Origin: Burkholderiaceae bacterium
GTDB taxonomy: Bacteria; Pseudomonadota; Gammaproteobacteria; Burkholderiales; Burkholderiaceae_E
Length of the DNA stretch: 64,000 nucleotides
Direction: 5' to 3'
NCBI GenBank assembly: GCA_024637155.1
Contig: JAGXFR010000025.1
Location: 1-64,000, forward strand
Position 1 is the first letter of the stretch. Every line of letters begins with the position of its first letter. Below the pieces are notes generated by a model. That model ran no database searches. It was not told the origin of the DNA and was given only the letters and a program-made list of their open reading frames with translations. The translations under genes and the position numbers were made by a program. This document shows, one piece after another, positions 37,743 through 46,758 of the stretch.

Positions 37743-38312
37743 GTGAACAAGGCGTTTGTGCGCGAGAGCGAAGGCGAGGGCGACGAAGAGGACGATGCCC
37801 CGGCCGTCGCAGCGCTGCCGCCCGGAACGAAGAATTACATCACCGACGCCGGTCACCGGCGCCTGCGCGACGAGCTGTTGGCGCTGCTCGATGTGGAGCG
37901 CCCCGAGGTCGTGCGCACGGTCACTTGGGCCGCCTCGAACGGCGACCGCTCCGAGAACGCGGACTACATCTACGGCAAGCGTCGTCTGCGCGAAATCGAC
38001 CGGCGCATCCGCTTCCTCACCCGCCGGCTCGATGCGGCGGAAGTGGTCGATCCGTCGCGCCAGGAGAATCGCGACCGCGTGTTCTTCGGCGCGACCGTGC
38101 GCCTGCTGCGCAACGACGAACGCGAGGAGACGCTGACGATTGTGGGCGTCGACGAGGTGGATCCGGCGAGCGGCAGGATCAGCTGGATCTCGCCGATCGC
38201 GCGCGCGCTGCTGCGCGCGAGCGTGGGTGAGCGCGTGAGCCTGCGCACGCCCGCTGGCGTCGACTGGATCGAGATTCTCGAGGTGGACTACCCCGCGCCT
38301 GCCGACTCCTGA
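37743..38312 (+). CDS. greB: Transcription elongation factor GreB
   Basis: This 189-residue elongation factor rescues backtracked RNA polymerase by stimulating transcript cleavage. After an acidic N-terminal extension come NYITDAGHRRLRDELLALLD, the coiled-coil tip with the acidic pair in NGDRSENADYIYGKRRLREIDRRIRFL, and a C-terminal FKBP-like domain (ATVRLLRNDEREETLTIVGVDEVDPASGRIS). NGDRSENADYIYGK is the GreB/GreA signature; the YIYGKRR form points to GreB. It lies 10 bases after pmbA and converges on spoT with 31 bases between stops. Confidence 0.95.
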   Translation: MNKAFVRESEGEGDEEDDAPAVAALPPGTKNYITDAGHRRLRDELLALLDVERPEVVRTVTWAASNGDRSENADYIYGKRRLREIDRRIRFLTRRLDAAEVVDPSRQENRDRVFFGATVRLLRNDEREETLTIVGVDEVDPASGRISWISPIARALLRASVGERVSLRTPAGVDWIEILEVDYPAPADS

Positions 38313-38343
38313 GGGGTGCGGCCCGGTGCACGGGGCGACGCGC

Positions 38344-40650
38344 CTAGTGGCGCCGAGCCACGCGACGCACTTCGGGCAGGTGGCGCAGGTTGCGCAGCAG
38401 TTTCGCCAGGTGGACGCGATCGCGCACCTGCACGGCGAATTGCAGCCGGCCCGTCTCCATCGCGTCTTCTTCCATCGAGACGTTGACGATGTTCGCTTCG
38501 CCCGAGGAGATCTCGGCGGCGATCTTGCCGAGTACGCCACGCTCGCTGTGCACCACCACCTCGATTTCGGTGCGATACAGCGTCCCGGCCTCATTGGCCC
38601 ACTGCACGTCGATCCAGCGCTCCCGATCCTTTTCGCGGTTGCGTCGCGCCGCCTTGCAGCTGCGGCGGTGCACGATCAGGCCGTGGCTGCCGCGCAGGTG
38701 ACCGACAATCTGGTCTCCGGGCACGGGGTTGCAGCAGGGCGCATAGCTGACCGCACCGCTTTCGTTCCCACGGATCATCATCGGAGCGAGCCGGGGAATC
38801 AGCATCGCAGCGGTGGTTTTGCCCGCGATGCGCAGCGCCAGCGAGCGGGCCTCAACCTTCGCCAGCCGCTTGCCGACGCCGATGTCGGCGTGCAGCTCTT
38901 CGAGACTCTTCACGCCCGCATCGCGCACGGACATCTCGAGCTTGGCCGGATCGACTCCGGCGAGATCGACGTGCAGCGCCACAAGCGCCTGTTCGAGCAG
39001 CTTGCGCCCGAGCTCGACCGACTCCCAGTACTCCATCGTGCGCAGGTAATGGCGAATCTCGGAGCGCGCTTTCGCGGTGCGCACGAACGGCAGCCAGTTC
39101 GGATTGGGCTTGCTCTGCGTATCGGTGAGCACTTCCACCACGTCCCCGTTCTGCAGTTCGGTGCGCAGCGGCGCCGGGGCATTGTTGACGTTCGCCCCGA
39201 TGGCCTGATTGCCGATGTCGGTATGCACCATGTACGCATAGTCGACGACGGTGGCTCCGCGGGGCAGCGCGCGAATCTCGCCGCGCGGCGTGAACACGTA
39301 GACCGCATCCGGGAACAGGTCGACCTTGACATGCTCGAAGAACTCGAGCGAATCGCCGGTCGTGCTCTGAATGTCGAGCAGGGACTGCAGCCAGTGGTGG
39401 GTGAGCTTCTGCAGATCCGAGAAGCTCTCGTCCTCGGCCTTGTAGAGCCAGTGCGCGGCCACCCCCGACTCGGCGATGCGCTGCATCTCGCGGCTGCGGA
39501 TCTGGAATTCCACCGGGGTGCCGAAGGGGCCGACCAGCGTCGTGTGCAGCGACTGGTAGCTGTTGATCTTCGGGATTGCGATGTAATCCTTGAAGCGCCC
39601 CGGCACCGGCTTGAAGGTGGCGTGCAGCGCGCCGAGCGCGAGATAGCACTGCGGCACGGTGTCGACGACCACGCGAAAGCCGAAGATGTCGAGCACCTGC
39701 GAGAAGGACAGCCCCTTCTCCTTCATCTTCCTGTGGATGCCGTAGATGGATTTCTCGCGGCTGACGATCTCCGCCGTGATGCCGACTTCGGGAAGCGCGC
39801 GCTGCACGGCCTCGAGAATGCGCGCGAGCACTTCGCGGCGATTGCCGCGCGCCGCCTGCACCGCCTTGCGCAGGACCCGATAGCGCATCGGGAACTGGTG
39901 CTTGAAGGCCAGGTCGAGGAGGTCGTTGTAGACGCGATAGAGCCCGAGGCGGCTGGCGATCGGCGCGTAGATGTCCAGCGTTTCCGTGGCGATCCGGCGC
40001 CGGCGGGTGGGGCTCACCGCTTCGAGCGTCTGCATGTTGTGCAGCCGGTCGGCAAGCTTGATCAGGATGACGCGAACGTCGCGGGCCATCGCGAGCAGCA
40101 TCTTGCGGAAACTCTCGGCCTGCTGCATTTCCCGTGACGAGAAGGCGATGCGCTCGATCTTGGAGAGGCCATCGACCAGCTCTGCGACTTCGCTGCCGAA
40201 GCGCTCGTGTAGATCCGTCTTGGAGACTCCCGAGTCCTCGAGCGTGTCGTGCAGCAGCGCGGCCATGATCGATTCGGCGTCGAGTTTCCAGCCGGCGCAG
40301 ATCTCCGCAACGGCAATCGGATGGCAGATGTAGGGCTCGCCGCTCGAGCGGAACTGGCCCAGGTGCGCTGCGTCGCTCAGGCGGTATGCGTCCCGAATCC
40401 GCGCCTGGTCGGGCTCGGGGAGATAGGCGCCCACCATGCTCATCAGGTTGCCGATCGTGGCGACCTGCACGCGCGCGCGCGGGGACGCCTGGGCGGCGCG
40501 CGTACGCGTGCCGACACCCGTCGCGCCCGCGCCAGTGCTGCGCGGCGCTCGTCGTGCCGGGCGCTCGTCGCGGTCGTCAGGCCCGGGGCGTGCTCCGGGC
40601 CGGCGGTCCGTCGTGGGGTCGCTGGTTGCGGGGGGGTCGAAACCACTCAT
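38344..40650 (-). CDS. spoT: Bifunctional (p)ppGpp synthetase/hydrolase SpoT
   Basis: This 768-residue enzyme both makes and degrades (p)ppGpp. The hydrolase site is intact (ICHPIAVAEI and the metal motif HDTLED). The synthetase region has YGIHRKMKEKGLSF, FRVVVD, and RFKDYIAIPKINSYQSLHT, the basic RxKD form typical of bifunctional enzymes. TGS, helical, zinc-binding (CCNPVPGD) and ACT domains follow. About 95 Pro/Ala/Arg-rich residues precede the conserved part, so the true start may be somewhat further in. rpoZ and gmk lie upstream in the usual rpoZ-spoT order. Confidence 0.96.
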   Translation of the reverse strand: MSGFDPPATSDPTTDRRPGARPGPDDRDERPARRAPRSTGAGATGVGTRTRAAQASPRARVQVATIGNLMSMVGAYLPEPDQARIRDAYRLSDAAHLGQFRSSGEPYICHPIAVAEICAGWKLDAESIMAALLHDTLEDSGVSKTDLHERFGSEVAELVDGLSKIERIAFSSREMQQAESFRKMLLAMARDVRVILIKLADRLHNMQTLEAVSPTRRRRIATETLDIYAPIASRLGLYRVYNDLLDLAFKHQFPMRYRVLRKAVQAARGNRREVLARILEAVQRALPEVGITAEIVSREKSIYGIHRKMKEKGLSFSQVLDIFGFRVVVDTVPQCYLALGALHATFKPVPGRFKDYIAIPKINSYQSLHTTLVGPFGTPVEFQIRSREMQRIAESGVAAHWLYKAEDESFSDLQKLTHHWLQSLLDIQSTTGDSLEFFEHVKVDLFPDAVYVFTPRGEIRALPRGATVVDYAYMVHTDIGNQAIGANVNNAPAPLRTELQNGDVVEVLTDTQSKPNPNWLPFVRTAKARSEIRHYLRTMEYWESVELGRKLLEQALVALHVDLAGVDPAKLEMSVRDAGVKSLEELHADIGVGKRLAKVEARSLALRIAGKTTAAMLIPRLAPMMIRGNESGAVSYAPCCNPVPGDQIVGHLRGSHGLIVHRRSCKAARRNREKDRERWIDVQWANEAGTLYRTEIEVVVHSERGVLGKIAAEISSGEANIVNVSMEEDAMETGRLQFAVQVRDRVHLAKLLRNLRHLPEVRRVARRH

Positions 40651-40700
40651 ACCGCAAGCCTACCTGCCCATGGCGGGCAGGGGAAGAGAAAGCGTTTCGC

Positions 40701-40904
40701 TCAGGTGGGTACGCGACGCAACATCTCGATGCCGGTCAGGCCGGCGGCGATCTCGCGCAGGGCGGTGACGGTGGGCTTGTCCTTCGCTTCGAGCTTGGGT
40801 GCATGCCCCATCGCAAGCATGCGCGCGCGATAGGTTGCCACGAGGGCGAGTTCGAACCGGTTGGGGATTTGTTTCAGGCAGTCTTCGACAGTGATGCGTG
40901 CCAT
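40701..40904 (-). CDS. rpoZ: RNA polymerase omega subunit
   Basis: This 67-residue protein is the omega subunit, which helps fold and hold the beta' subunit and forms part of a ppGpp site. It has the standard opening [28 protein letters not shown] and [20 protein letters not shown]. The long frame upstream is antisense extension; the chosen ATG gives the exact family length and start. Gene order gmk - rpoZ - spoT is conserved in many proteobacteria, linking the polymerase subunit with ppGpp metabolism. Confidence 0.96.
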   Translation of the reverse strand: MARITVEDCLKQIPNRFELALVATYRARMLAMGHAPKLEAKDKPTVTALREIAAGLTGIEMLRRVPT

Positions 40905-40957
40905 TCCAGTCGCTCTCAGGTGTTGTACGCGCGCACCGCTGGCGCACGCGCGGGGAA

Positions 40958-41599
40958 TCAGTCCTGCGTGGACCCGACACCAAGCGACGCGAAGAATTCG
41001 GGGTCTCTCGCGCGCTGCTGTGCGTACCGGGTTCGAGCCGCTTCCACGATCGCGTCGAGTTGCCCCAGCGCGCTCGCAAAGTCCTGATTGATAATAACAT
41101 GCTGAAATCGCCCAGCCTCGCGCATTTCGACCCGTGCGGCGCTCACGCGCTGCGCGATGACCGCGGGGGAATCCTGGCCGCGGCGCGTGAGCCGCTCCTC
41201 CAGCGCCGCGAGCGACGGCGGCGCGATGAAGATCCCCACCGCGTCGCGAAATACCTGGAATACCTGCACCGCACCCTGCCAGTCGATCTCGAGCACGATG
41301 TCGTGCCCGGCGCGCACCTGCTCCTCGATCCAGGCGCGCGAGGTCGCGTACCCGTTGCCATGCACCTGTGCCCACTCGAAAAACGCTCCCGCCGCGCGGT
41401 GCGCCTCGAATTGTTCGGGGGTGACGAAGAAATAGTCGACGCCGTCGCGCTCCCCGGGGCGCGGAGCGCGCGTCGTGAACGAGACCGAAAGCACGAGCCG
41501 TGGCTGGCGCTCGAGCAGCGCGCGCACCAGGCTGGTCTTGCCGGCTCCCGAGGGCGCGACGATGACAAACAGGCTGCCGGCGTGGGAAAGATCGCTCAT
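40958..41599 (-). CDS. gmk: Guanylate kinase
   Basis: This 213-residue kinase phosphorylates GMP to GDP. It contains the P-loop [15 protein letters not shown], the GMP-binding stretch [22 protein letters not shown] and the later [20 protein letters not shown] region (here [16 protein letters not shown]) and [11 protein letters not shown]. Length matches the family. The ATG overlaps the stop of the YicC gene by 4 bases (ATGA). It supplies GDP for nucleotide pools that the downstream spoT product uses. Confidence 0.96.
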   Translation of the reverse strand: MSDLSHAGSLFVIVAPSGAGKTSLVRALLERQPRLVLSVSFTTRAPRPGERDGVDYFFVTPEQFEAHRAAGAFFEWAQVHGNGYATSRAWIEEQVRAGHDIVLEIDWQGAVQVFQVFRDAVGIFIAPPSLAALEERLTRRGQDSPAVIAQRVSAARVEMREAGRFQHVIINQDFASALGQLDAIVEAARTRYAQQRARDPEFFASLGVGSTQD

Positions 41600-42513
41600 T
41601 CCAGGTTCTGCAGTTGCTCGCGGATCTGTTCGATGCGCAGCTTCATCTCGACCGCGGCGCTGGTGAGGTCGATCGCCGCCGCCTTGGCGCCGAGCGTGTT
41701 GGCTTCCCGGTTGAGTTCCTGAACGAGGAATTCCAGCTTCTTGCCCACCGGTCCCGGTCCCGCAAGAATGCGCCGGAATTCGGCGAGGTGGCTGCGCAGG
41801 CGCCCGATTTCTTCGGCCACGTCGACGCGCAGCCCGTAGGCAGCCACTTCCTGGCGCACTCGTGCCATGGTCTCCTCGAGCGGCACGGCGGTACCGCTGG
41901 TCACCTCGCCGAGCGCCGCGCGCAGGCGTTCGGCAAGCCGCGTTTCATGTGCCTCCAGCAGCGCCGGACCGGCCTCGGCGACCGCCGCGACGAAAGCTTC
42001 GATCTCCTCGACGCGCTCGCGCACGAACACCACGAGCTTTTCGCCTTCGCGGGTGCGCGCGGCGACGAACTCCTCGATGGCCTGCGCCGCCGCGCCGAGC
42101 ACATCATCCTGCACATCGGGGGTGTCGCCGGCGTCGGCGAGCACGCCCGGCCAGCGCAGGATTTCGCCGGTCGACGGGGGGCGCGACTGCGGGAAACGCT
42201 CGCCCACCGTGGCCAGCAGCGTCGCCAGCCGGTCCAGCGCCGCCTCGTCGATCGCGTTCGCATCGGCTCCCGCCGAGCGTCGCATCGAGACCCGGCACTC
42301 GAGCTTGCCGCGCAGCACCCGGGCGGTGATCTTCTCGCGCAGCGCGGGCTCGCAGGCCCGCTGATCGTCGGGCAAGCGGAACGCGAGGTCCAGAAAGCGC
42401 GAATTCACGCTGCGCAACTCGACACTCAGCTGTCCGGCGGCTGCCTCGCGGGTGGCGACCGCGTATCCGGTCATGCTCTGAATTGGACGCCGTTCGGCGG
42501 TTCGCTGGGTCAA
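41596..42513 (-). CDS. yicC: YicC-family endoribonuclease
   Basis: This protein of about 300 residues belongs to the YicC/YloC family, shown to act as endoribonucleases on small regulatory RNAs. The conserved start [36 protein letters not shown] and the ending [44 protein letters not shown] are both present. The frame offers two starts: the first ATG (305 residues) or the ATG of MTGYAVA (292), which is closer to the usual beginning. It overlaps gmk by 4 bases and is divergent from the kinase gene. Confidence 0.94.
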   Translation of the reverse strand: MTQRTAERRPIQSMTGYAVATREAAAGQLSVELRSVNSRFLDLAFRLPDDQRACEPALREKITARVLRGKLECRVSMRRSAGADANAIDEAALDRLATLLATVGERFPQSRPPSTGEILRWPGVLADAGDTPDVQDDVLGAAAQAIEEFVAARTREGEKLVVFVRERVEEIEAFVAAVAEAGPALLEAHETRLAERLRAALGEVTSGTAVPLEETMARVRQEVAAYGLRVDVAEEIGRLRSHLAEFRRILAGPGPVGKKLEFLVQELNREANTLGAKAAAIDLTSAAVEMKLRIEQIREQLQNLE

Positions 42514-42621
42514 GGAGTCTGCTCCTTCCGGTGAAAGACCGTAAAATCGCGTTCCGGAACAATCAGGTCACGCAACGTCACCCACCGCGCAGCGCGTCGG
42601 GCGGCAAAAACCGAGGACGCG

Positions 42622-43656
42622 ATGGGTTCGCAAACCAATGCGCCACTACCAGACGGCCTCGAGATCGGGGGCTACCGTATTGTAAGGAGAATCGCCAGCG
42701 GCGGATTCTCGATCGTCTACCTGATCGAGGACGCGCAGGGTCAGCAGTTCGCGCTCAAGGAGTTCCTTCCCAGCAACCTGGTGCGGCGGCGCGAGGGGCA
42801 ACGCGTTGTCGAAGTCGCCGAGAAGGACCTGATCACCTTTCGCAATGGTCTGAAGTGCTTTTTCGAGGAAGGGCGGGCGCTCGCGAAGATCTTCCACCCC
42901 AATGTCGTGCGCGTGCTCAATTTCTTCCGCGCGAACGAGACCGTCTACATGGTGATGGCCTTCGAACAGGGGCGCAGCCTGCAGGAGGTGGTGCTGCGTC
43001 ACCGCGGCCGCAGCGGCGGGCTGGTGATGGCGGAGCGGCACGTCGCGCGGGTTTTTGAGCCGGTCATGAGCGGGCTGCGCGAGGTGCACGCGAGCCGGTT
43101 GCTGCACCTGGATCTCAAGCCCGCGAACGTCTACATCCGGCTCGATGGCACGCCGCTGCTGCTCGACTTCGGCGCGGCGCGACGCACGCTCGACGCCGAC
43201 GGGCCCAAGCTCTTCCCGATGTATACGCCCGGCTTCGCGGCCCCCGAGCTATACCGGCGCACCCTCGCGCTCGGACCCTGGTCGGACGTCTACAGTCTCG
43301 GGGCGAGCATGTACGCGTGCCTCACCGGTGCGCCGCCGCAGCCCGCCGACCAGCGTGAACTCGATGACCGGCTCGGGTCCTCGCTCGCCAAGCTGGTCTC
43401 CGCAGGCCTGACGCCGGCGCTCATCGACCTGATCGGCTGGTGCCTCAAGCTCAATCCTCTCGAGCGCCCGCAGAGCGTGTTCACCGTGCAGCGCACCCTG
43501 CGCCGGATTGCGCTGGACCGGGCGAGCATGGACGCGACCGCGGCGCCGATGTCGGTCCCGCCGCCGACGCGCACGTTGCGGCGCTGGCTCGACACACTCG
43601 GCACGCGCCGCGCGAGCGAACCGGGCAGCGGCCCGAGCACGAAGTCCCAGGGCTGA
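42622..43656 (+). CDS. Serine/threonine protein kinase
   Basis: This 344-residue Hanks-type kinase has a Gly-rich loop (IASGGFSIVYLIED), the catalytic Lys in FALKEFLP, a catalytic loop HLDLKPANV (Leu in place of the Arg of HRD), the metal site LLLDFGAARR and the activation-loop end TPGFAAPELY. The kinase domain covers nearly the whole protein; a short Ser/Thr/Pro-rich tail follows. No transmembrane helix is seen, so it should be cytoplasmic. A PP2C phosphatase gene follows after 16 bases, a clear kinase/phosphatase pair. Targets are unknown. Confidence 0.93.
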   Translation: MGSQTNAPLPDGLEIGGYRIVRRIASGGFSIVYLIEDAQGQQFALKEFLPSNLVRRREGQRVVEVAEKDLITFRNGLKCFFEEGRALAKIFHPNVVRVLNFFRANETVYMVMAFEQGRSLQEVVLRHRGRSGGLVMAERHVARVFEPVMSGLREVHASRLLHLDLKPANVYIRLDGTPLLLDFGAARRTLDADGPKLFPMYTPGFAAPELYRRTLALGPWSDVYSLGASMYACLTGAPPQPADQRELDDRLGSSLAKLVSAGLTPALIDLIGWCLKLNPLERPQSVFTVQRTLRRIALDRASMDATAAPMSVPPPTRTLRRWLDTLGTRRASEPGSGPSTKSQG

Positions 43657-43672
43657 GCGCAAGGAGGCCGTG

Positions 43673-44587
43673 GTGCGTTTCTCGATCTACCAGGACACCC
43701 TGATCGGCAGCAGGGCCATGAACCAGGACCGCATGGGCTACTGCTTCACGCGCGACACGCTGTTCATGGTGCTGGCCGACGGAATGGGCGGACACCTGCG
43801 CGGCGAGGTCGCTTCGCAGATCACGCTCCAGGCATGCGCAGCGGCCTTTCAGGCCGGGGCGCTGCCGCGCCTTGCGGATCCGGAGGGATTCCTCGACTCG
43901 GCGCTGCGCCGTGCGCATCGCGAGATCCTGCGCTATCAGGTCGAGCACCGGTTGCCCGAGGCGCCGCGCACGACGGTGGTCGCGTGCGTGGTCCAGGACG
44001 ACCGGGCCTGGTGGGCGCATGCGGGGGACTCCCGACTGTATTGGGCGCGTGGCGGGCGGGTGCTCGCGCGCACGCAGGATCACTCCAAGGTGCAGAGCCT
44101 GGTGAGCCTCGGCCTGATTCGCCCCGACGAGCACGACACGCATCCGGAGCGCAACAAGGTGCTCAATTGCCTTGGCTCACCCTTTGATCCGCTGGTCGAA
44201 CTTGGCCCCGGCGGGCGCCTCGAGGAGGGCGACGTGCTGCTGCTGTGCAGCGACGGCGTATGGTCGGCCTTTGACGACCAGGAGTTGTGCGAGGGGCTCC
44301 ACGGCAGCGCTCTCGACGAATCGGTGCCGGCCATTGTTCGGGGAGCGGTGGAGCGGGACGGCTCGCTGGCCGACAACGCCACCGCGCTCGCGATGGTGTG
44401 GGGGGCGCAGGAGCAGGCCAGCGGAACGATCTCGTCGGGCGAGGTGCCGCAGGGCGCGATGACCACGACGATCGCCCTGTCGAGCGCAGAACCGGGCGCG
44501 GCCGGAGACGTGCTCTCCGAGGAGGAGATCGAGCGCACGATTCGCGAGATCCGCGAGGCGATCGAGCGCAGCGGGGGCGGGAAGTGA
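43673..44587 (+). CDS. PP2C-type serine/threonine phosphatase
   Basis: This protein of about 304 residues is a metal-dependent PPM/PP2C phosphatase. Motifs in order are NQDRMGY, LADGMGGHLRGEVAS, HAGDSRLYWARGG, SDGVWSAF and DNATALAMVW, which give the conserved metal-binding Asp residues. The start is one of two consecutive GTG codons; the second lies 5 bases after a strong AAGGAGG, so I prefer it. The C-terminal ~50 residues are acidic/helical and outside the phosphatase fold. It follows the kinase gene and overlaps rdgB by 4 bases (GTGA); it should reverse the kinase. Confidence 0.92.
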   Translation: MRFSIYQDTLIGSRAMNQDRMGYCFTRDTLFMVLADGMGGHLRGEVASQITLQACAAAFQAGALPRLADPEGFLDSALRRAHREILRYQVEHRLPEAPRTTVVACVVQDDRAWWAHAGDSRLYWARGGRVLARTQDHSKVQSLVSLGLIRPDEHDTHPERNKVLNCLGSPFDPLVELGPGGRLEEGDVLLLCSDGVWSAFDDQELCEGLHGSALDESVPAIVRGAVERDGSLADNATALAMVWGAQEQASGTISSGEVPQGAMTTTIALSSAEPGAAGDVLSEEEIERTIREIREAIERSGGGK

Positions 44588-45261
44588 GCCACGCCGGGGC
44601 CGCAACATCGTCCGGCCATTCAGCGGCGGAGGGGGGCACGGGGCTTCGCGTGGTGTTGGCCTCGAGCAATCGCGGGAAGCTGCGCGAACTCGCCGCGCTG
44701 TTGACGCCGCTCGGACTGGAGCTGGTGTCGCAATCCGAGCTCGGCGTTGCTCCGGCAGACGAGCCGCATCCGAGCTTCATCGAGAACGCGCTGGCGAAGG
44801 CACGCCACGCCAGCCGCGTGACCGGGATGCCCGCGATCGCGGACGACTCGGGGATTTGCGTGACCGCGCTGGGAGGCCGCCCGGGGGTTCGCTCGGCGCG
44901 TTTTGCCGCCCACGGCGAGGAAGCGAGTGACGACGCGCGCAACAACGCGCGCCTGCTCGCCGAACTGGCGGGCAAGAGCGAGCGCAGTGCCCATTACTAT
45001 TGCGCGCTGGTGTTCGTGCGCGACGCGGTGGATCCGCGGCCGATTTTCGCCGAGGGCACGTGGCACGGCGAAGTGAGCGCGGCGCCGCGGGGCAGAGGCG
45101 GATTCGGCTACGACCCCTGTTTTCTGCTCCCGGAACTGGGCTGCACGGCGGCCGAACTCGACCCCGAACACAAGAACCGGATCAGCCATCGCGCTCAGGC
45201 GATGCGCGCGCTCGCCGCACGGCTCGCCAGCGAGCGGGAACTCCCGGGCCCGGCGCGGTGA
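44584..45261 (+). CDS. rdgB: XTP/dITP pyrophosphatase RdgB (HAM1 family)
   Basis: This 225-residue house-cleaning enzyme hydrolyses dITP, XTP and similar non-canonical nucleotides. Motifs are VLASSNRGKLRELAALL, PSFIENALAKARHASRVTG, AIADDSGICVTALGGRPGVRSAR (catalytic Asp pair) and GGFGYDPCFLLPE with SHRAQAMRAL near the end. The GTG start overlaps the phosphatase stop (GTGA), giving about 20 extra residues before the fold. Its own stop overlaps hemW the same way, so phosphatase, rdgB and hemW are translationally coupled. Confidence 0.94.
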   Translation: MSHAGAATSSGHSAAEGGTGLRVVLASSNRGKLRELAALLTPLGLELVSQSELGVAPADEPHPSFIENALAKARHASRVTGMPAIADDSGICVTALGGRPGVRSARFAAHGEEASDDARNNARLLAELAGKSERSAHYYCALVFVRDAVDPRPIFAEGTWHGEVSAAPRGRGGFGYDPCFLLPELGCTAAELDPEHKNRISHRAQAMRALAARLASERELPGPAR

Positions 45262-46490
45262 GCGCCACGCGCACGATCCGGCTCGTTCCGGCGCGTCCGG
45301 AGCGCGCGCCCGATGCGCCGGTGGGTGTGGTGCCCGCGCCGCCGCTGGCCCTCTATGTGCACCTGCCATGGTGCGTGCGCAAGTGTCCCTACTGCGACTT
45401 CAACTCCTTCGAACATTCGCCCGAGGGCGTCCCCGAGGAGCGCTACCTCGAGGCGCTGACCGCCGACCTGGATGCGGCGCTTCCCGACGTGTGGGGGCGC
45501 AGCGTGCGCACCGTATTCATCGGGGGCGGCACGCCGAGCCTGTTCTCGCCCGAGACGGTCGACCGGCTGCTCGCGATCGTGCGCGCACGCCTGCCGCTGC
45601 TGCCCGGCGCGGAGGTGACGCTGGAGGCGAATCCGGGGACCTTCGAGGCGCAGCGGTTCGCGGCCTTCGCGCAGGCCGGGGTCACGCGGCTCTCGGTGGG
45701 CGTGCAGAGTTTCTCGGATCGTGCGCTGGCTGCGCTGGGCCGCGTCCACGGTGCCGACGAGGCACGCCGCGCGCTGGAAGTGGCGGCGACGCGTTTCGCG
45801 GCGTTCAACATCGACCTGATGTACGGTCTCCCCGGGCAGAGCCTCGCGGAATGCGCGCAGGACCTCGCGGAAGCGCTTTCCTACGATCCACCGCACCTGT
45901 CGGTCTATCACCTGGCGATTGAACCGGGAACCGCTTTCGCGACCCACCCGCCCCAGGTGGCTGGCGATGATCTCGCCGCCGACATGCAGGTGCTGGTCGA
46001 GGAGCGCACGGGCGCGGCGGGGCTGAAGCAGTACGAGGTCTCCGCGTACGCGCGCCCCGGGCGACGCTGCGAGCACAACGTCAACTACTGGCAGTTCGGC
46101 GACTACCTGGGCATCGGCGCCGGCGCGCACGGCAAGATCTCCTTTGCCGATCGGATCGTGCGCGAGCAGCGCCATCGCAACCCGCTGCGCTACATGGACG
46201 CCGCCATCGCGGGAGACGCAGTGGAGGAGCGGCGCGTGCTGGCGCGCGATGATCTGGTCTTCGAGTTCATGCTCAATGCGCTGCGCCTGGTCGACGGCGT
46301 TCCGCTGGCGCTGTTCGCGCGGCACACGGGGCTGGACCCAGGCGAACTGGCGCCCGAACTGCGCGCGGCCCGGGAGCGTGGGCTGCTCGATGGGGATCCG
46401 GGCCTGCTGCGCCCGACCGAACTCGGGCGACGCTTCCTCAACGACCTGCAGCAGATGTTCCTGCGGACCCCGGTGACGGGTGCACCCTGA
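45258..46490 (+). CDS. hemW: Radical SAM family heme chaperone HemW
   Basis: This 410-residue HemN-like radical SAM protein is now regarded as a heme chaperone (HemW). It has the 4Fe-4S/SAM motif CVRKCPYC with CDFNSF after it, FIGGGTPSLFSPETVDRLL, LEANPGT, RLSVGVQSFSD and NIDLMYGLPGQ. HEHNVNYW-type residues (CEHNVNYWQFGDYLGIGAGAHG) follow. It lacks the extra N-terminal Cys that marks true oxygen-independent coproporphyrinogen oxidase. The start is GTG overlapping the rdgB stop (GTGA), preceded by no separate signal. It is the last gene of the kinase-phosphatase operon. Confidence 0.93.
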   Translation: MSATRTIRLVPARPERAPDAPVGVVPAPPLALYVHLPWCVRKCPYCDFNSFEHSPEGVPEERYLEALTADLDAALPDVWGRSVRTVFIGGGTPSLFSPETVDRLLAIVRARLPLLPGAEVTLEANPGTFEAQRFAAFAQAGVTRLSVGVQSFSDRALAALGRVHGADEARRALEVAATRFAAFNIDLMYGLPGQSLAECAQDLAEALSYDPPHLSVYHLAIEPGTAFATHPPQVAGDDLAADMQVLVEERTGAAGLKQYEVSAYARPGRRCEHNVNYWQFGDYLGIGAGAHGKISFADRIVREQRHRNPLRYMDAAIAGDAVEERRVLARDDLVFEFMLNALRLVDGVPLALFARHTGLDPGELAPELRAARERGLLDGDPGLLRPTELGRRFLNDLQQMFLRTPVTGAP

Positions 46491-46516
46491 GGGGGCACGA
46501 AAGCGCGGCGCCCCGA

Positions 46517-46533
46517 TGCACCGCGACAGTGCA
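46517..46533. promoter_or_regulatory. NtrC-type binding site 1 upstream of glnA
   Basis: TGCACCGCGACAGTGCA is a 17-bp dyad matching the NtrC enhancer consensus TGCACC-N5-GGTGCA with one changed base. Its centre lies about 149 bases upstream of the predicted sigma-54 transcription start of glnA, and 30 bases from the centre of site 2. Confidence 0.8.
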
Positions 46534-46546
46534 CGGCACGCACGCA

Positions 46547-46563
46547 CGCACCGTGCTGGTGCC
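46547..46563. promoter_or_regulatory. NtrC-type binding site 2 upstream of glnA
   Basis: CGCACCGTGCTGGTGCC contains the perfect dyad GCACC-N5-GGTGC of NtrC enhancers. It is centred about 119 bases before the predicted glnA start point. The 30-base centre-to-centre distance from site 1 (three helical turns) matches the paired enhancer arrangement known for glnA in enteric bacteria. Confidence 0.82.
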
Positions 46564-46647
46564 ATCTCCGGCGATGCAGGCCATGTCCCGGTGCACGCGC
46601 CAGAGCGGGAGATCACGCGCAGGCACAAACCAGGCCGGATGAATCGC

Positions 46648-46663
46648 TGGCACGAATGCTGCT
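46648..46663 (+). promoter_or_regulatory. Sigma-54 promoter of glnA
   Basis: TGGCACGAATGCTGCT matches the -24/-12 consensus TGGCAC-N5-TTGC with one mismatch and exact GG-N10-GC spacing. Transcription would start near 46674, about 180 bases before the glnA ATG. The two NtrC-type dyads upstream and the ntrBC genes downstream support NtrC-driven expression under nitrogen limitation. Confidence 0.85.
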
Positions 46664-46729
46664 TGCTCCCTTTCGTTGGTTCCCGGAGCGTCACGCCAGC
46701 GCGGCGAGTTCCGGGGCGATGAGCGCAGA

Positions 46730-46758
46730 TTGAACCTGTCGGAGAAAAGACCCACAAT
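46730..46758 (+). promoter_or_regulatory. Possible sigma-70 promoter of glnA
   Basis: TTGAAC, a 17-base spacer and CACAAT form a moderate sigma-70-type promoter between the sigma-54 start point and glnA. It would give a leader of about 90 bases and basal expression in nitrogen-rich conditions, like the dual-promoter glnA layout of E. coli. Confidence 0.45.

Noticed and set aside
43140..43160. TGGCACGCCGCTGCT as a sigma-54 promoter
   Set aside because: The GG to GC spacing is 9 instead of 10 and it lies inside the kinase coding sequence.
46575..46597. A third NtrC site upstream of glnA ending in GGTGCAC
   Set aside because: Only the right half-site fits; the left half does not match TGCACC at the needed distance.
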